A DNA stretch of 64,000 nucleotides. Origin: Parelaphostrongylus tenuis (taxonomy: Eukaryota > Nematoda > Chromadorea > Rhabditida > Metastrongylidae). The stretch spans positions 170,465-234,464 of the forward strand of contig JAHQIW010005497.1 in NCBI GenBank assembly GCA_019055375.1, in the 5' to 3' direction. Made by a program: the position numbers and the translations under genes. Below the pieces are notes generated by a model, which did no database searches, was not told where the DNA came from, and worked only from the letters and a program-made list of their open reading frames with translations. Of the stretch, positions 38,631 through 50,610 are shown piece after piece. Every line of letters starts with the position of its first letter. Position 1 is the stretch's first letter.

Positions 38631-39111
38631 GTGCAGAAAAAACGCATGTGGATCTTGCTCCATATTCGTCCACTTCAGTCAATCTCTTTATCAGTTCATT
38701 ATATACATCTCGATTACAATTGTGCACCATAACATTAATAGTTTAGTCGATTCTCCGTTGATTGAGTCGTTCTTACGAAGTGTTATAAGACTAAAGCACT
38801 CGGCCAATGTTTTGACGCCTTTTGTTTTTACGAGAGTTAATTGACCAGGGTCGATGCTCCACAGTTGTTCATCCTCGTTTGCTGTTCTTCTTGGTTCTTT
38901 TTAAAATTAAATTTTCTTCAGAGAAGCACTTCTTAGATGAGATGTTTTGGACAAGACACTTCTGCTGATAGTTTGCCCCATGATGAAATCTCTTTTTCAT
39001 TCAACTACTAATCCTGCACAAGTCGGTGTAATTGTAAACTCAAACCTATGGAATAATTTGATAACCGACTTTCGTTCAACTTCGGATTTAATAGTCGGTA
39101 ATATCTTCTTT

Positions 39112-39415
39112 TTAGGAGTGTATGTGGCGCAATGGTTAGAGGTGTTCTGCGTCGCACACGAGATCAATCGTTCGATCTCCCGCTCATGGCTTACCAAGCC
39201 ACCGGTTCATTCGGGTTTCGGTAAATTGGTACCAGACTAGTCTCAGGCTTGCCTGGGAGGATAAGCAGCACTGACTTGGTACAACGAAAGACCACCGTGG
39301 GTTATTGTAAGGGTCAAATATGCATTCGATCACCTCAAACGAAGCTGAAAATTGACGACGAATGCATGGCGCATCCCTCAGGTGATTAACGCCGAAAGCT
39401 TTATCCTTTCTCCTT
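39112..39415 (+). mobile_element. tRNA-derived SINE (family 1), well preserved
   Basis: Head TGTGGCGCAATGGTTAGAGG, B-box CGTTCGATCTCCCGC, body TTGCCTGGGAGGATAAGCAG, tail GGCGCATCCCTCAGGTGATT. Very close to the copy at 16,355. Confidence 0.88.
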
Positions 39416-39954
39416 TTTATCTTCTCTTCAGTTGATGGTGTGATCAAAGAAGCAGTTAAATCGATTTCGTGGATCATTTTTTATAGTCACTTCAAAATAT
39501 CGTAGCATGGAACGGCTACGGTCAGTTTGACGACTACGATAACACCAGATCTAACATTTCATCGCATAGGTGCAACTTCCCGATTTATATCGTCTCAAAT
39601 TGTCTTCATTCACACAAAAGCTGACCCTCCTCCGAGGGAGCTGTACGCTGACTTATAACCAACCTTTGATAGATCCGAAGATGCTGAGTGATATGAAATT
39701 TCGGACTTCAACTGAAGTTGAACCTATATAACACCTTACCCTGGGTGCGTGCTACCCTTTACCTCTAAATAATCGCCTTTGTTACCACACTTCTCTTCGA
39801 CATAAGGCATCAAATTGTCAGCAATAAATCTTCAGCGGGTTTAGTTCATTAAGCATATATTGGCTTAAAACCCATATGAGCTGGCAGCTATCGAATCTAC
39901 CAGATAATTTTCATCTTACCGCTGTTATAGCACTTAAAGCTCTGTAGAACAGAG

Positions 39955-40175
39955 CTCTTGGCGTTAATAAATCTCTGCGGAATGCTCCGTGCACTCGTCT
40001 TCAATTTTTAATTTCGCTTGAGGTATGTATATTTGACCTTTACAATAAGTCGAAGTGGCCTCCCGCTGTACCGAGTCAGTGCTGCTTATCTTCCTAAACA
40101 AGTCTGCGACCAGTGTGATACAAATTTGCTGACTCCGGATGAATGGATGGCTTGGTGAGCCATAAGAGCAGAATC
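39955..40175 (-). mobile_element. tRNA-derived SINE (family 1), minus strand, head missing
   Basis: CTCTTGGCGTTAATAAATC tail, GTACCGAGTCAGTGCTGC and TCCGGATGAATGGATGGC body; it stops before the B-box. Confidence 0.8.
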
Positions 40176-40987
40176 GAAATGCAAAAGTTGAAGGGAACCT
40201 GCGTTTTACCCTCCTTAGGCGCATTGTAATATTGTTGTTAGGGAATTTTTCACATTATGTCATATAAGAATAATGACCTCTCCTACATGGCTCTGACAAA
40301 GGCGTGGTCGCCGAGAAGTAGCTACTAAATTTCGAGAAAAGAATCGACCAACCACGTTCAAATAAAGAAATGGACAGTTCGTGAAATGAAAATATTACTG
40401 CTAGAAGGAAAGTAAAGATAAGAAAATTGTCGCAGTTTTCGCCGATTACTACTGATAAAATTCAATGTAGACATATTCCGTAAATTGCTTTTGTGTACTG
40501 TATCACAATATCACATTTGTTGATTATAGGCAAGAATGAACCCGAATTACCTAGGAAATTGGTAGTCTAAAGACCGATACTCGCAAAATTCTCTATATCA
40601 ACGCCAATGCTAAAACGTGACGTAATTCGCGTTTTGCTCAAATATGTCACTATACCTTTAGCTTACAATTAAAGTTCCAGTACTTCCCATACCAAGTGAT
40701 TTTATGCATTGCTTTTTGCGTAAACTCACGCTAGAATGAGGAGGTGTTTTCTGTGTTAGTTCACATGGACATCAGAATATACAGTCATCCTCACGATTTA
40801 CAAGTTTTCAAGCATCACGCTGATCCAGAAAACACAGTTGTTGTTGTTACAACGAGGTTCTAGGACTGATACTGCAAAGCAGAGAAGCAAAAAACGCTCG
40901 CGTCAATATAAGATTAGATAGGGAGTTTCCATCGTTTGATAAAACGTTCAAAATTTATGCATATATTCAGACAACAAACAGCAGCAA

Positions 40988-41431
40988 CTATTCTTCGAAA
41001 TGCAGGCCATCATTATTCACCACTTTTTGCCATCGGCCCGCCAGGTTTCGGATCTGATTGAAGTACCACTCATTCGACTCTAAATCAAGGAACTCTTGAC
41101 ATGCTTCTTCATCTTCATTAAAGTTTGGACGTCCGGATCTCGGTCTGTTGGTCAAATCTTCATTTCCGTCCTTGAACTCACGAAATCGCTCGCGGGTTGT
41201 TGATTCTCCAACCGTACGGTAGCCCCAAGATTTGTTGATTCGGCGAGCAGCATCAGCAGCATTTGAACCAAATTTGTACTTGTAAAGCATCAACAAAAGT
41301 TTTTGTTCCCTGGATAATTCCGTTCTGCCGCAGATACAGGAAAGTTGTATATCAATAGATGTGCAAGAAGTAGACCTATCAAATAATGTGAAAATCACAC
41401 ACGATCCTTTACGAGAAAACGACATTCCCAT
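40988..41431 (-). pseudogene. mariner transposase, internally deleted
   Basis: A 147-codon open frame joins the N-terminal helix-turn-helix of a mariner transposase (KLLLMLYKYKFGSNAADAAR, STTRERFREFKDGNEDL, RPRSGRPNFNEDEE) directly to the far C-terminus (EWYFNQIRNLAGRWQKVV). The whole catalytic DDE core is absent. The frame is otherwise open, so this is a deletion derivative that could still bind transposon ends but not cut. Terminal repeats were not clearly found around it. It differs from the MITE at 8,015. Confidence 0.85.
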
Positions 41432-41884
41432 TCAAACAATGGAGATTTTCTTTCCAATCTAATGAAATGCATAAACTGAGACATTTTAGCACTCTACACG
41501 TCCTTGGAGTTTGATGAGAAGAGAATGAATTTGCTAGTCTCCATATGTTATGGATAACTAGTATTCTTGCTTATCCTCTTGAAGTTCATTCATGAAACTG
41601 GCGCACCACTACGAACAATCGCCAGTGTCCAATATTCAAAGATCTTTAATTTCTCATTTTTAACGACCTCCAGAGTAGATACGAAGAATTTCTTTACGGG
41701 GACGCGGAATGGTTTCTGGCAATTGAATAGCATGAGAGTTACAAATTTTTTAATACTCTGATTCTCACATTGGTTTCATCAATGCAACCCTTTTTCCGTC
41801 GTTCTCTTTACGGCCAGCGAAAGCAGCGATATGAGTATTTTCTAGGATTACCAGCATGAGGAGAGCGATTTTGGTGTAGTATTT

Positions 41885-42395
41885 GAGGTGTTCCGTAGCG
41901 CAGATGACCAATCGGTGGTCGATCCATTAAGAACTCAGCAAGCTCTCCATCCGTCCGGGGTTGCTGAATTAGCTTCAGTTTTGTCTGGTAGGATAGCAAA
42001 ACTGGATTGAATATCGTTAGGCCACCGTAAGTCATTGTAGAGGCCAGATTTGCAATCAACGACCTCGACTTGGATACTTGAGCGGACCGTCTTCACTAGT
42101 TGTGCGGACCCCAGCACATATTCCATTCATATCCCTTTGTTGCGCGACAGTCGTCCATGACGTTGGTCCAATTTGAGCATGGCGCTGGTGCGGGTATCAT
42201 AGTGCTATCGGCAACTGTGAGTACACCTCCTTGATGCTTCGGACGAACCCGTCTGCCCAACGTTTAGGTGGTCGTCCTCGATGACACATACATTGTCGTG
42301 GAATCCATTTTACAGTTCAATGACCTCAATCGAAGTTAAAAACTGAAGACTACTGAATGGCGTACCACCAGGGATCGATAAACGCCCAGTGCTTA
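41885..42395 (+). mobile_element. tRNA-derived SINE (family 1) interrupted by a second element
   Basis: The head and body occupy 41,885-42,062 (GTCCGGGGTTGCTGAATTAG) and the tail 42,300-42,395 (TCGAAGTTAAAAACTGAAG). The gap is filled by the minus-strand retroelement fragment at 42,063-42,300, which must have inserted later. Confidence 0.75.
42063..42300 (-). mobile_element. non-LTR retrotransposon 3' fragment nested in a SINE
   Basis: The minus strand encodes RGRPPKRWADGFVRSIKE and later ARQQRD, the typical C-terminus of an RTE-like element. It then runs into GGAATATGTGCTGGGGTCCG, a segment also present on the + strand at about 505-535 in the first nurf-1 intron. Confidence 0.75.
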
Positions 42396-42713
42396 TTTTT
42401 TAGCCTTGAAGAACATGAAGGGCTAATACCACAAGTTTTTATTTGTAAAGTTCTATTTTTTTAAAAATTCTAGCTTGAAATATGCCTAAGAGAATCGAGT
42501 GGTAAGCAAAAATTCGACATTAAAAGGGAGATTAACCCGGGTTTCACTCACAACGGGTTAATTTCAAGTTTATCACTTTTTGGACTTTGATGTAATCTAT
42601 TACATTGAATTGACTAATCATATCATATACTTTGCCAGTTTAATGGCGCTACACAATGCTACAATAAAGATCGATGATAAAAATGCTTTTCTGGAGAAGA
42701 TCACAATCCACTT

Positions 42714-43053
42714 TCAGCTTGCACTGACACTGCCAGTTGCCGAGAAGAAATGCGATCCAGGCAAACCCGGTGCCACTATTGGAATCGCTTTGTTCATCAC
42801 ACTTTTCACATCACTCTCGACCAGTTTGCCAAAACGATATTTGTGGTCTACATAAATATTTCTTCAGAAAACAAAACATTAAAAAGAGGGCGGTGTTCGA
42901 ACCGAGAGCATCGCTGAAACACGTCTTGTATGCGCCGTTAACAACCGCAACAACCGTATGATTGACCCAGGTCATTTTCGCACATCTTCAGCATCTTGCA
43001 TATTCCCGTCACTGCGTTGCTGAGGATAACGCACATGTCGACCATGTCGTTTT
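42714..43053 (-). pseudogene. secreted-protein family copy C (last two exons only), decayed
   Basis: 42,938-43,053 matches exon 4 of the intact gene at 48,473 (DMCVILSNAVTGIC against ENCIIAGGNTVTGIC), with a good acceptor but no donor at the expected place. 42,714-42,847 matches exon 5 (TTNIVLANWSRVM, SHFFSATGSVS), but two stops and a frame change disrupt it. Exons 1-3 were not found on the far side, where an RTE fragment and a duplicated block follow. Confidence 0.75.
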
Positions 43054-43344
43054 CTGCAAGAAATCGTGTGTCCTTAAAAAGCATTTTCTCTATGACAATA
43101 GAAACTTGGAAAAAACATTCTAGAAAGTTTTGAGTATCGGTTTTTATTTGATTCTTCAAAATTCTGTAAGTCATCACCTGCCATTTCGAATACTATGTCA
43201 ATACCACAAAAAAGATATTGCAACTTCGCCATGTAATATCATCATGTTCCAAAACTCTGATTTTAGTGCCATTATGATAGCTTACCTAATATTCTAGAGC
43301 ATTTTCCAGTGATTAACTAGAGACCTATTTGAGTTTGAGTCTAT

Positions 43345-43620
43345 CTAGGTCGTGAAGTCAACATGATGAACGGCCTAGCTCCAGAGTTGAGCAGGATGAA
43401 ACGAGAGGCTTGGGGAACGTTTATGAGCATCGAGGATGAAGTGTAGAGGACAAAGACCATCCGACTTCGTGCCCACCTTTTCGACTCGACGATTATCTCC
43501 GCCATAACGTATGCAGCAGAGACCTGGCCGCTACGAAAGCAGGATGAAAGATTACTTGGCGTTATAGAATGAGCAGTCGAAAGGTCGATGCTAAGGACAT
43601 CCCGTATCTCTCAAGAGTGT
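43345..43620 (+). mobile_element. RTE-type retrotransposon fragment
   Basis: Clearly similar to the fragment at 29,940-30,235 (VYLGREVNMMNGLAPELSR, TYAAETW), with stops. Its flank (TTAGTGCCATTATGATAGCT) is also found beside the fragment at 56,530. Confidence 0.88.
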
Positions 43621-44324
43621 AATGAGGCGATCACGGTAGAGTGAACCCAAGATCGATGTCCTAGCTGAAGTTCGAAGTTTTGTAATTTATCACCACTCGG
43701 CATCCTTGGATATTTTAGATTTTTATTTTGGCTAACAGTTCAACGGTTTCCCCTTCGTCATCGTCACAATGACCATAGTCAAGTGTCCACAATGATTGTT
43801 TTCCCTCAATATCTTGAAATCCACAGGCGTTGCTTTAAGTCCTATCGAGTAAGGTGAAGTAGCGCGCGAATGAAGCTAGTATTGCCCTTTTATACCTTAC
43901 TCCCGCGACGTTGAAGTGACCTGAAGCTCCGAATTAACAATTTTGTAGAAGCTCCGATTAAAATTCGCCAATTTAGTACGACTTTTTTTCGAAATGTAAG
44001 AAGTATGCTGTAACATAATTGACCTTCGCTGAATAATCGCACTAGATTAACAAACGACTGCTACAACACGGAACTTTCCAATACGGAACGCCTCCGTAGC
44101 GGAAGTGCAACATACAGAGTTGAACAACACGAAGCTGCTTAATTGGCACTGTTCGGCGTTTGTGAAAATTTCATAAGACGGCTGACGATTCTTCAGCACT
44201 GACGGTGCTCTCGATTTTGTCATTCGCGAAAGAGGCGAAACATTATTATTACATCATTAGCAGAGTAATATTAGTGACATATTGAAGTAAAATAAAGCTT
44301 GGTTACAGGTGTCAGGTCACCTCC

Positions 44325-44510
44325 ACGGAAATGTGAAACATTTTCGATTACATCTCCTTACTTGTGAAACTCTGAGCGGATATACCCAGTGTTACAGAGT
44401 GATGTGCAAAACTTTAGCGCCAGGCGGACTAAAACCCGCACCTCTCTCTTTACGGGAATGCGTGCTCTCCGTTACACTACTGACGCCCATTTTGCACATC
44501 GCTCTTGTTT
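44325..44510 (-). repeat. tRNA-like foldback element (family 2), minus strand
   Basis: Arms AGTGATGTGCAAAACT and TTTTGCACATCGCTCT enclose GCGCCAGGCGGACTAAAACC, the T-arm side of the tRNA-like core on the minus strand. Confidence 0.8.
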
Positions 44511-44639
44511 TCCTATTACCTACTATTTAATCTTCAATACCCAATCTCTGTCAGCGCGACTGGGTTAAATGTCGAGACCGACTACCTGTACCAGGCGGTT
44601 GACGGCGGCGACTGACAGATAGATGCGCTGTAGCGTAAA

Positions 44640-44800
44640 AAGAGTGATGTGCGAAATGGTCGTCAGTAGTGTAACGGATAGAGAACGCATTCCCGGAAAG
44701 AGTGAGGTGCGGGTTCTAGTCCCGCCTGGCGCTATAGTTTCGCACATCACTCTGTAGCATTGGCTATATACATATAACATCACACCATCGCAAAAAGCTG
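44640..44800 (+). repeat. tRNA-like foldback element (family 2), best copy
   Basis: Inverted arms GAGTGATGTGCGAAA and TTTCGCACATCACTC enclose a tRNA-sized core. The core begins CGTCAGTAGTGTAACGG, has CGGGTTCTAGTCCCGCC as T-arm and closes CTGGCG, pairing with CGTCAG. A and B boxes are recognisable. The anticodon loop (TTCCCGGAAAG area) lacks U33, so it is not a functional tRNA. Confidence 0.82.
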
Positions 44801-45924
44801 TTAAATAAAAAACAATTTCACCTGAGCGAATAGTTTTCAGAATATAGACACGCCCGCGCCGTCGTTTTTTCTGAATAGTAATTGTACTAATAAGTGGACT
44901 TTTATAGCCAAAACGTTGACTATTTACGTACAAATGAACAGTCATTGATCATATTGAGCACCACCTCGCCCTTTTGAACAACTGTAACCACAATCAAACC
45001 CAGTCGACGTTGCATAATTTCGTAGAAAAGGCAATGTTATTTGTTTGCGGTGTGTGAAATGCTCGTATACATGTATCCCTTAGGTTCTAGGGGACATTCC
45101 TAAACAGAGTAGTCTCTTTTGTTGGTAGGTATAACAGTTTAACGACAAATACCATCGATGAATGTCTGCCAACTGGCTAGTTACGAACTGATTCAGAAGG
45201 CTCTCAGTCGACTGTTTCTTATAACTTCGCTTTCAACACATTCACTATATAGTCTTTACGAATGTTTGAAGCCTTTTCAAGGTTGATGCGTTATATTCTT
45301 CTCCGCATTATCCCTATGACAAGGAACGAGTGGCATGAAAAAGGTTTCGGTAATGGCGATGCTGAAACGAGCGTAAGCCACAAATGGAACGGAAAGTATT
45401 AGTCTTGAAAAGGCTTGAAATATTTTTAAAAACTGTTTGTTGAACGATCCAGAAGCTTAGGATGCGATATTAGTCGAACTGACCACTTATTAGAAGAAAG
45501 CAGCATCTTGTATGATATAAACCGCAGAAGAGTTTGTGATCGTTACCTAATTGAATTAAACTTTGAATATGCAGCAACAAATTTTATTTTGCACACGTCT
45601 TGAAGAAACTGCGCGAGCTGACAACGTAAACAGGCATCCATTTCGATGAGAGACTTAGAAAGTTTGACAAGGTGAGTTAGGGAGGCTTCTGCTTAGTGTC
45701 ACGCCAGTCGCACTCTTAGAAACGTTTACTTAACTGATTATCTTGATACCTTGCCAATCCCATGAAGATTTTTGCCCTGTTCTGAATCTTCAGCGGAATT
45801 CTGTAAAAGTTCTTACTCTAGCTGTCTTCGCCTTTTCCTTAAACAAGGCACATTTCGTAGGCGCAAAAGTCCGAGGCTTATAAGAAAATTGAAGATTAGC
45901 AAACACTATTTCTTCTTTACTTGA

Positions 45925-46110
45925 AATTCGTAGCCAACCTTTTGCGGCAAATGTTATGCTTCATTTTTGTCGATCGATACTTTTTTTACAGATTTTTTTC
46001 TTGGATGTGCAATTGTTATTTCGACGTTTTCTTAATTACGAATATTTCAATTTTGGGAAAGCCAAGACTTTATGTCGCAGAATCAGAAATGAGAATGTGG
46101 GAACCTAAAT
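45925..46110 (+). repeat. coding-like segment, one half of an inverted duplication with 50,930-51,110
   Basis: The + strand encodes ISILGKPRLYVAESEMRMWE; the minus strand at 50,930-51,110 encodes LLLGKPELHVATLQMRWWEF. The DNA is similar over about 160 bp. Unknown product; no confident splice structure, so it is listed as a repeat. Confidence 0.5.
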
Positions 46111-46145
46111 CAAGCAGTGCCACTTCCGTTAGTGACATTCACTAA

Positions 46146-48470
46146 AATTTTTGTTTCGGCGAGTCTCCTCCGGCAATCATTCAACCTTCTCAACCGATCT
46201 CGCGTTCTTCACGGTAGCAGACTCTCTCACATGGCTTACTTCAATGAATCTTTTGAATGAGATGGATTTGAAATCTCCCTACTCCCTGAAAAGTTGGAAG
46301 TCTTGTGAGGAGACTCTAAGTGATGAGTGTCAAATTCGTCGTTATATTGTGAATTATGCAATAAAAAAGTTGTAATTTAGCTCTTAGCTGGACCTACAAA
46401 ATTTATGTTTATATCAGTCCAAAATGAGTACTCTTACCCATGACAAATCTTTCTACCAATTCCACTATGATATCGCTGCTGGTCTCTGTCTCGACAGTGC
46501 TTGAATGTGGAGTGATGTCTGCTGGTCGAGGTTGTTAACAAAAGATTATTTTATAGCAGAATTATTTCCAGGCTTAGATTTGAGTTTACAAACGTACCAG
46601 TGTTGATGTCACAACTACATGATGCTTGTGTATGAGAAAAGTTGAATTGATGATGACCAATGTTCACTTAGAACTTATAAATTGTAGATAATACGATTTT
46701 GAAAGAAAAATGTACAAGAAGATTGGAAATATGTTGTTGTCTCATGAATGTATCTTTCGTATTGTAAAGAAGCACATTTTTGAGTTTTCATTTCTAATTC
46801 TTAATTTCTTTTTTGATTGACAAGCGCATGGCGCTGAATTGACCAGGAGTGCTTATTGATGAGCAACTCTTAGCACTGTGCTATGTGCGTTCATTCTGTG
46901 CGCTGTGTGTAAGAAATTCCATCACGGATCTTCTTTAGGCTTCAACTTGTACCTCTATGGTCAGTGATTTCTCGCAATAGGTTGCTGTATAATTGGGTTC
47001 CAGCCAAGGATTCACTTTCCTACACACGTGTTAAACGTTGCGAAGGTAACTTATCTGATAAACTGAGTTCTAAGGGAGAATTTTCATTATGGAATAATGA
47101 GACATCGTTATAAAGGCATCTGTAGGCTTCATTAAAAAAACAACAAAAGCACCGCTTGTGTGACGAAAACTTTCTTATGTTTTGATGACAAAATCACATC
47201 TTTCCAAAACAAAACATTTCCTCAGCTGTTACACTACATGTTTCGCATTTCATTACGTCTTCTCACGGTTTTGGAATTAGAGCAATAAACACTAAATTCA
47301 GCAACATACTTGATTACAAGTAGTCATTCGATAGCCCGAACCTGGACAAATTTGATTCTAAATTGCTTCTCGAAACGGTCTATATAGAGCGGTGTTTAAA
47401 GCAAAAAGGAAACCATGTTTGCATTCGAAGTTCATAGCTCGTCGCTTAAACTTTGAAGTAATTCATTTGGCAATGTGTAATTAGAAAAATATCTATCTAT
47501 ATGGTGGTAAAACGGTCCTCTCTAGAATTCTTATACAGAGAACCTAGAAATTTTGCGGAAATAGATAAAAAGTTCTAGTTAAGTGACGTTGTGCCCTCCG
47601 CTTTCAAATACAACCTCGAAAAAGGCCGTCATTCGAAAGTCGCGCAATTTTCTTTACTCATTTACAAATTTTTTCCTTTTTCCAGGAAAATTTCTCGATT
47701 TGCGTACACGAACTGTAGAGGAGGCTTTGCTTTATCGTTATAGGTGCAGATTTTTTTTGTTTCACAGTGCCAAGTAACCCCGCTGAAGTACAAGCCATGA
47801 ACAAACTACTTTGAGTGCAAATATGATATTCATTTAGCTCTAACAGCGTATATATATATATATACATGTATGCATATATATCTAATTATTTATTATTCAT
47901 TTACTTGGATATTTATTATTTATATATACAGAAAGATTTCTAAAAATAAATACAACTACAAAATTTACATATATACATATATATTTATATATATATATGT
48001 ATATATATATTATCGCTTCGTAAACCACTCTTAGTAACAAAATTGTTGAGATTCGGTGTATCGAATGGCAACCAGTAATCTATGTACATAATTAGATTTG
48101 GTGCTTATTGCTCTGTGCCAAAATTTCTCAGAACACCTAATAACTATGTTCTGCAATCACTCGACAACGTGCAAAATGCTGATTCTATCACTGTGCTTGG
48201 TTCATGGAAAGATCTTCTTATTACGTTTTACTAACGATAAAAGTGTTACGTTATATTCTTCATGTGATTAATCATTTGCAAATTCCTCTGCTACTTATCA
48301 AGAAGGCACTGAAAGAAAAATCATCGATCTATACACTTTGATGTAATTTACTGTGTTACTCTGACTAATGAACACCCATGTGGTTTGTCAGTTTATTGCT
48401 GTTGTCATTGCTACAACAAATATCGGTGAAATAGAAATCTTTGTTTCAGACACATCAAGTCCAATTTCAG
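46146..48470. other. intergenic, AT-rich, no gene seen
   Basis: Apart from AT microsatellites at 47,848-47,885 and 47,930-48,010 no recognisable element or conserved frame was found. 47,300-47,420 vaguely resembles the foldback family X interior. Confidence 0.5.
47848..48010. repeat. AT-rich microsatellite pair
   Basis: TATATATATACATG-type tracts at 47,848-47,885 and 47,930-48,010, separated by AT-rich sequence. Confidence 0.85.
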
Positions 48471-48472
48471 TT

Positions 48473-50253
48473 TCAGCTGACTGTGGCAACTGCCGCGAAG
48501 AAGTGCGATTTAAACGAACCCGATGCCAGCATTCGAACCGCTCTGTTCACTACATTTTGCCACATCTGTCTCGACCAATTAGCCATGATGATGTTTGTAG
48601 TCTGCATAGGTATTTCTCTACAAAACGTTGTTGAATGCAAAAATCAAGCGATTCAGACCGAGATAGTTCCTGAAATTGACAAGTGCTGTGGGGGAATGGC
48701 GAATATAGTCATCATAGCTGGCATACACATATCCCGATTATTTCTCTGCAAATTCCTGTCACCGTATTGCCACCAGCAATGATGCAGTTCTCTTTCAGCT
48801 TGTCGTCAACTGAAAAAAAGCTATGACTTCTTGAAAAACGCCTTGTATCACAATGTGATATTGGATAAAGCCAGGAAGAATTTTGAATACTGATTTTCTT
48901 TTCTTTTTCAAAATACTGCACCTAGATGACACATCGAATACCATGTCAATCTCAGAAAAACTCATTGAAAACTCGGCAGATTAAAATCTATCTTCGAGGT
49001 TTCAATAACAGTTCCACTATGATGGCCGTTTGCAGATTACAGAACAATTTCCTTGATTTTCCAAAACTGCTCGTTTTTCGGAAAACAATCGAAACGGTTC
49101 TAATTTTGTGATTTCTGTTGAATTTCTTATGGAGGCGAAAGGGGCGGTTTCCAAGTGGTTAGTATGATTGGCGCTGAATGATCCCCCAGCACTCTTCGGC
49201 AATCGATCAATAAACGCCTCAAAGAACGTCTAGCCCATCTACCCTTCAAATGCGATGAGATCTGCTCGACCAGCTATGCGACGTTCGTGAAGCAGATGAA
49301 ATCCTCAAGCAATCGTTTGATGAGATTGAATGTGGTGAAAAATTGTGGGAAGGGTCAAATAGAATAAAGCATTGAATTTTTGCTCAGATCTCAAACAGAT
49401 ATTTAATGTAGGAAACCCACTCAAACTTCCAGCCCCTAGACTGAGGAAGACTTTTTGGCATAGCAGTGGTTCGTAGATGACGTTAACAGTAAGTTGACGC
49501 AAAATGGCCGAGATTACCTCCTCAGGTAGGAGTGCGCTACGTCCTTGGCTTTCAAGAACAACAATGACCTCAAAACAAAGTCTTTCACTTGTTGATAGAA
49601 TTTGCCTGATATTGCTCCTGTCCAACTTGTTAAAGAGATGCAGGCTACGGAAGAAGTGAGTGGTTAAAGTATTGCTGTAAATTAACGGCTCGTGTGCTGT
49701 GTCTTCTCAATATTTGCAACAAATAATAGTTTTAATCAAAAGTAACTAACTCACCGTTTCCATTACAAGCTGTTCTACAAATGTCTGAGCTTGCCGCTTG
49801 CTAGTTGAAATGCCAGCAACTTGAGCAAAAACTTCGGACTGATCAGTATAAACCATGGCAACAGGTAGAGTTGTGAAGCCAGTGACATTGAAAGTCCGAG
49901 TGCTCCCTGCAACAAAACTTCGTAGTTTTCGTAGGGATCAGTTAAAACCTAGACTACGATTTGAATAGTTTTTGAGGTTTTGCTTCTATTCTCATCCAAG
50001 ATTCAAAGCACTTCTATCGATGGTCTCGGAGTGAAATAGCTCTCATACAACAAACATGTTTTAGATGAATACATTCTCATCAAAGTTCCTAGCCTTGCTT
50101 GTAGGATTAAAATATGTCTAGTGCATACAGTCTTCTGTTCACCTTACCTTGACCTGTAGGCGTCACTCCACATCCCAACACCACCGTGATTGCAGCTAGA
50201 AGAGTAATGACGTGATCTATAGGAAGTCTGGCCGAGTTAGTAAGAATTCTCAT
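48473..50253 (-). CDS. small secreted nematode protein, intact five-exon gene (copy A)
   Basis: Exons 50148-50253, 49755-49906, 49442-49568, 48727-48809 and 48473-48601 (minus) total 597 nt, 198 aa plus stop, all in phase. ATG at 50,253. The N-terminus MRILTNSARLP is followed by a hydrophobic stretch (HVITLLAAITVVLGCG), a likely signal peptide. The mature part has FNVTGFTTLPVAMVYT, EVFAQVAGISTSKRQAQTF, LESQGRSALLP, NVIYEPLLCQ, NCIIAGGNTVTGIC and a C-terminus with NWSRQMWQNVVNRAVRML. Cysteines are few and could form two disulphides. I believe this belongs to a nematode-restricted family, but I cannot name a function. Two decayed relatives at 42.7 and 57.3 kb show that similarity tracks the proposed exons. 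The exon-3 donor GTCTAG at 49,441 is weak, but its position fits the phase and the B copy. Confidence 0.82.
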
Positions 50254-50334
50254 TCAGTCTCCTAAATGTCTGAGAAAACAGTCTAAGCTAATCATTCGGA
50301 AATCATTTATTCGACCGCCTCTTGCGGTGATACG

Positions 50335-50610
50335 ATCTTACAATATACCAGATAATGTATAGTAGGTGTGCAAAAACACTTGCGTCAGCCAGGATTCGAG
50401 CCCAGATGTCACTCTAGTGGGTTCGATGCCGATAGTGGCTGTGCCGCCAGACGCGTTGACGGTTCGCTGTTGACAGATAACGCGTTGTAGCGTAGAAAGA
50501 GCGGTGTGCAAAACGAGCGTCGGTAGTGCAACTGCTGAGCACGCGCTCCCGGAAAGAGTGAGATCTGGGTTCGAATCCCGATTGACGCAATGTTTTTGCA
50601 CACTACTCTA
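50335..50610. repeat. tRNA-like foldback elements (family 2), head to head, upstream of copy A
   Basis: 50,370-50,480 carries a minus-strand core (GCGTCAGCCAGGATTCGAGC) and 50,505-50,610 a plus-strand core (GGTAGTGCAACTGCTGAGCA, TGGGTTCGAATCCCGATTGA). The latter ends TTTTTGCACACTACTCTACA. They interrupt the 5' flank that copy A shares with copy B, so they inserted after that duplication. Confidence 0.75.

Larger units (their letters stand above)
43700..45910. repeat. segmental duplication block, left copy
   Basis: Shares collinear diverged segments with 61,350-63,900: GTGTCCACAATGATT against GTGTCCACTGTGATT, GCGGAAGTGCAACA, and near the end TTAGAAACGTTTACTT at 45,717 and 63,751. Contains two tRNA-like foldback elements (44,325-44,510 minus, 44,640-44,800 plus). 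No gene recognised. Confidence 0.75.

Noticed and set aside
44640..44760. Functional tRNA gene
   Set aside because: No U33 in the anticodon loop and inverted-repeat flanks shared with other copies show it is a repeat.
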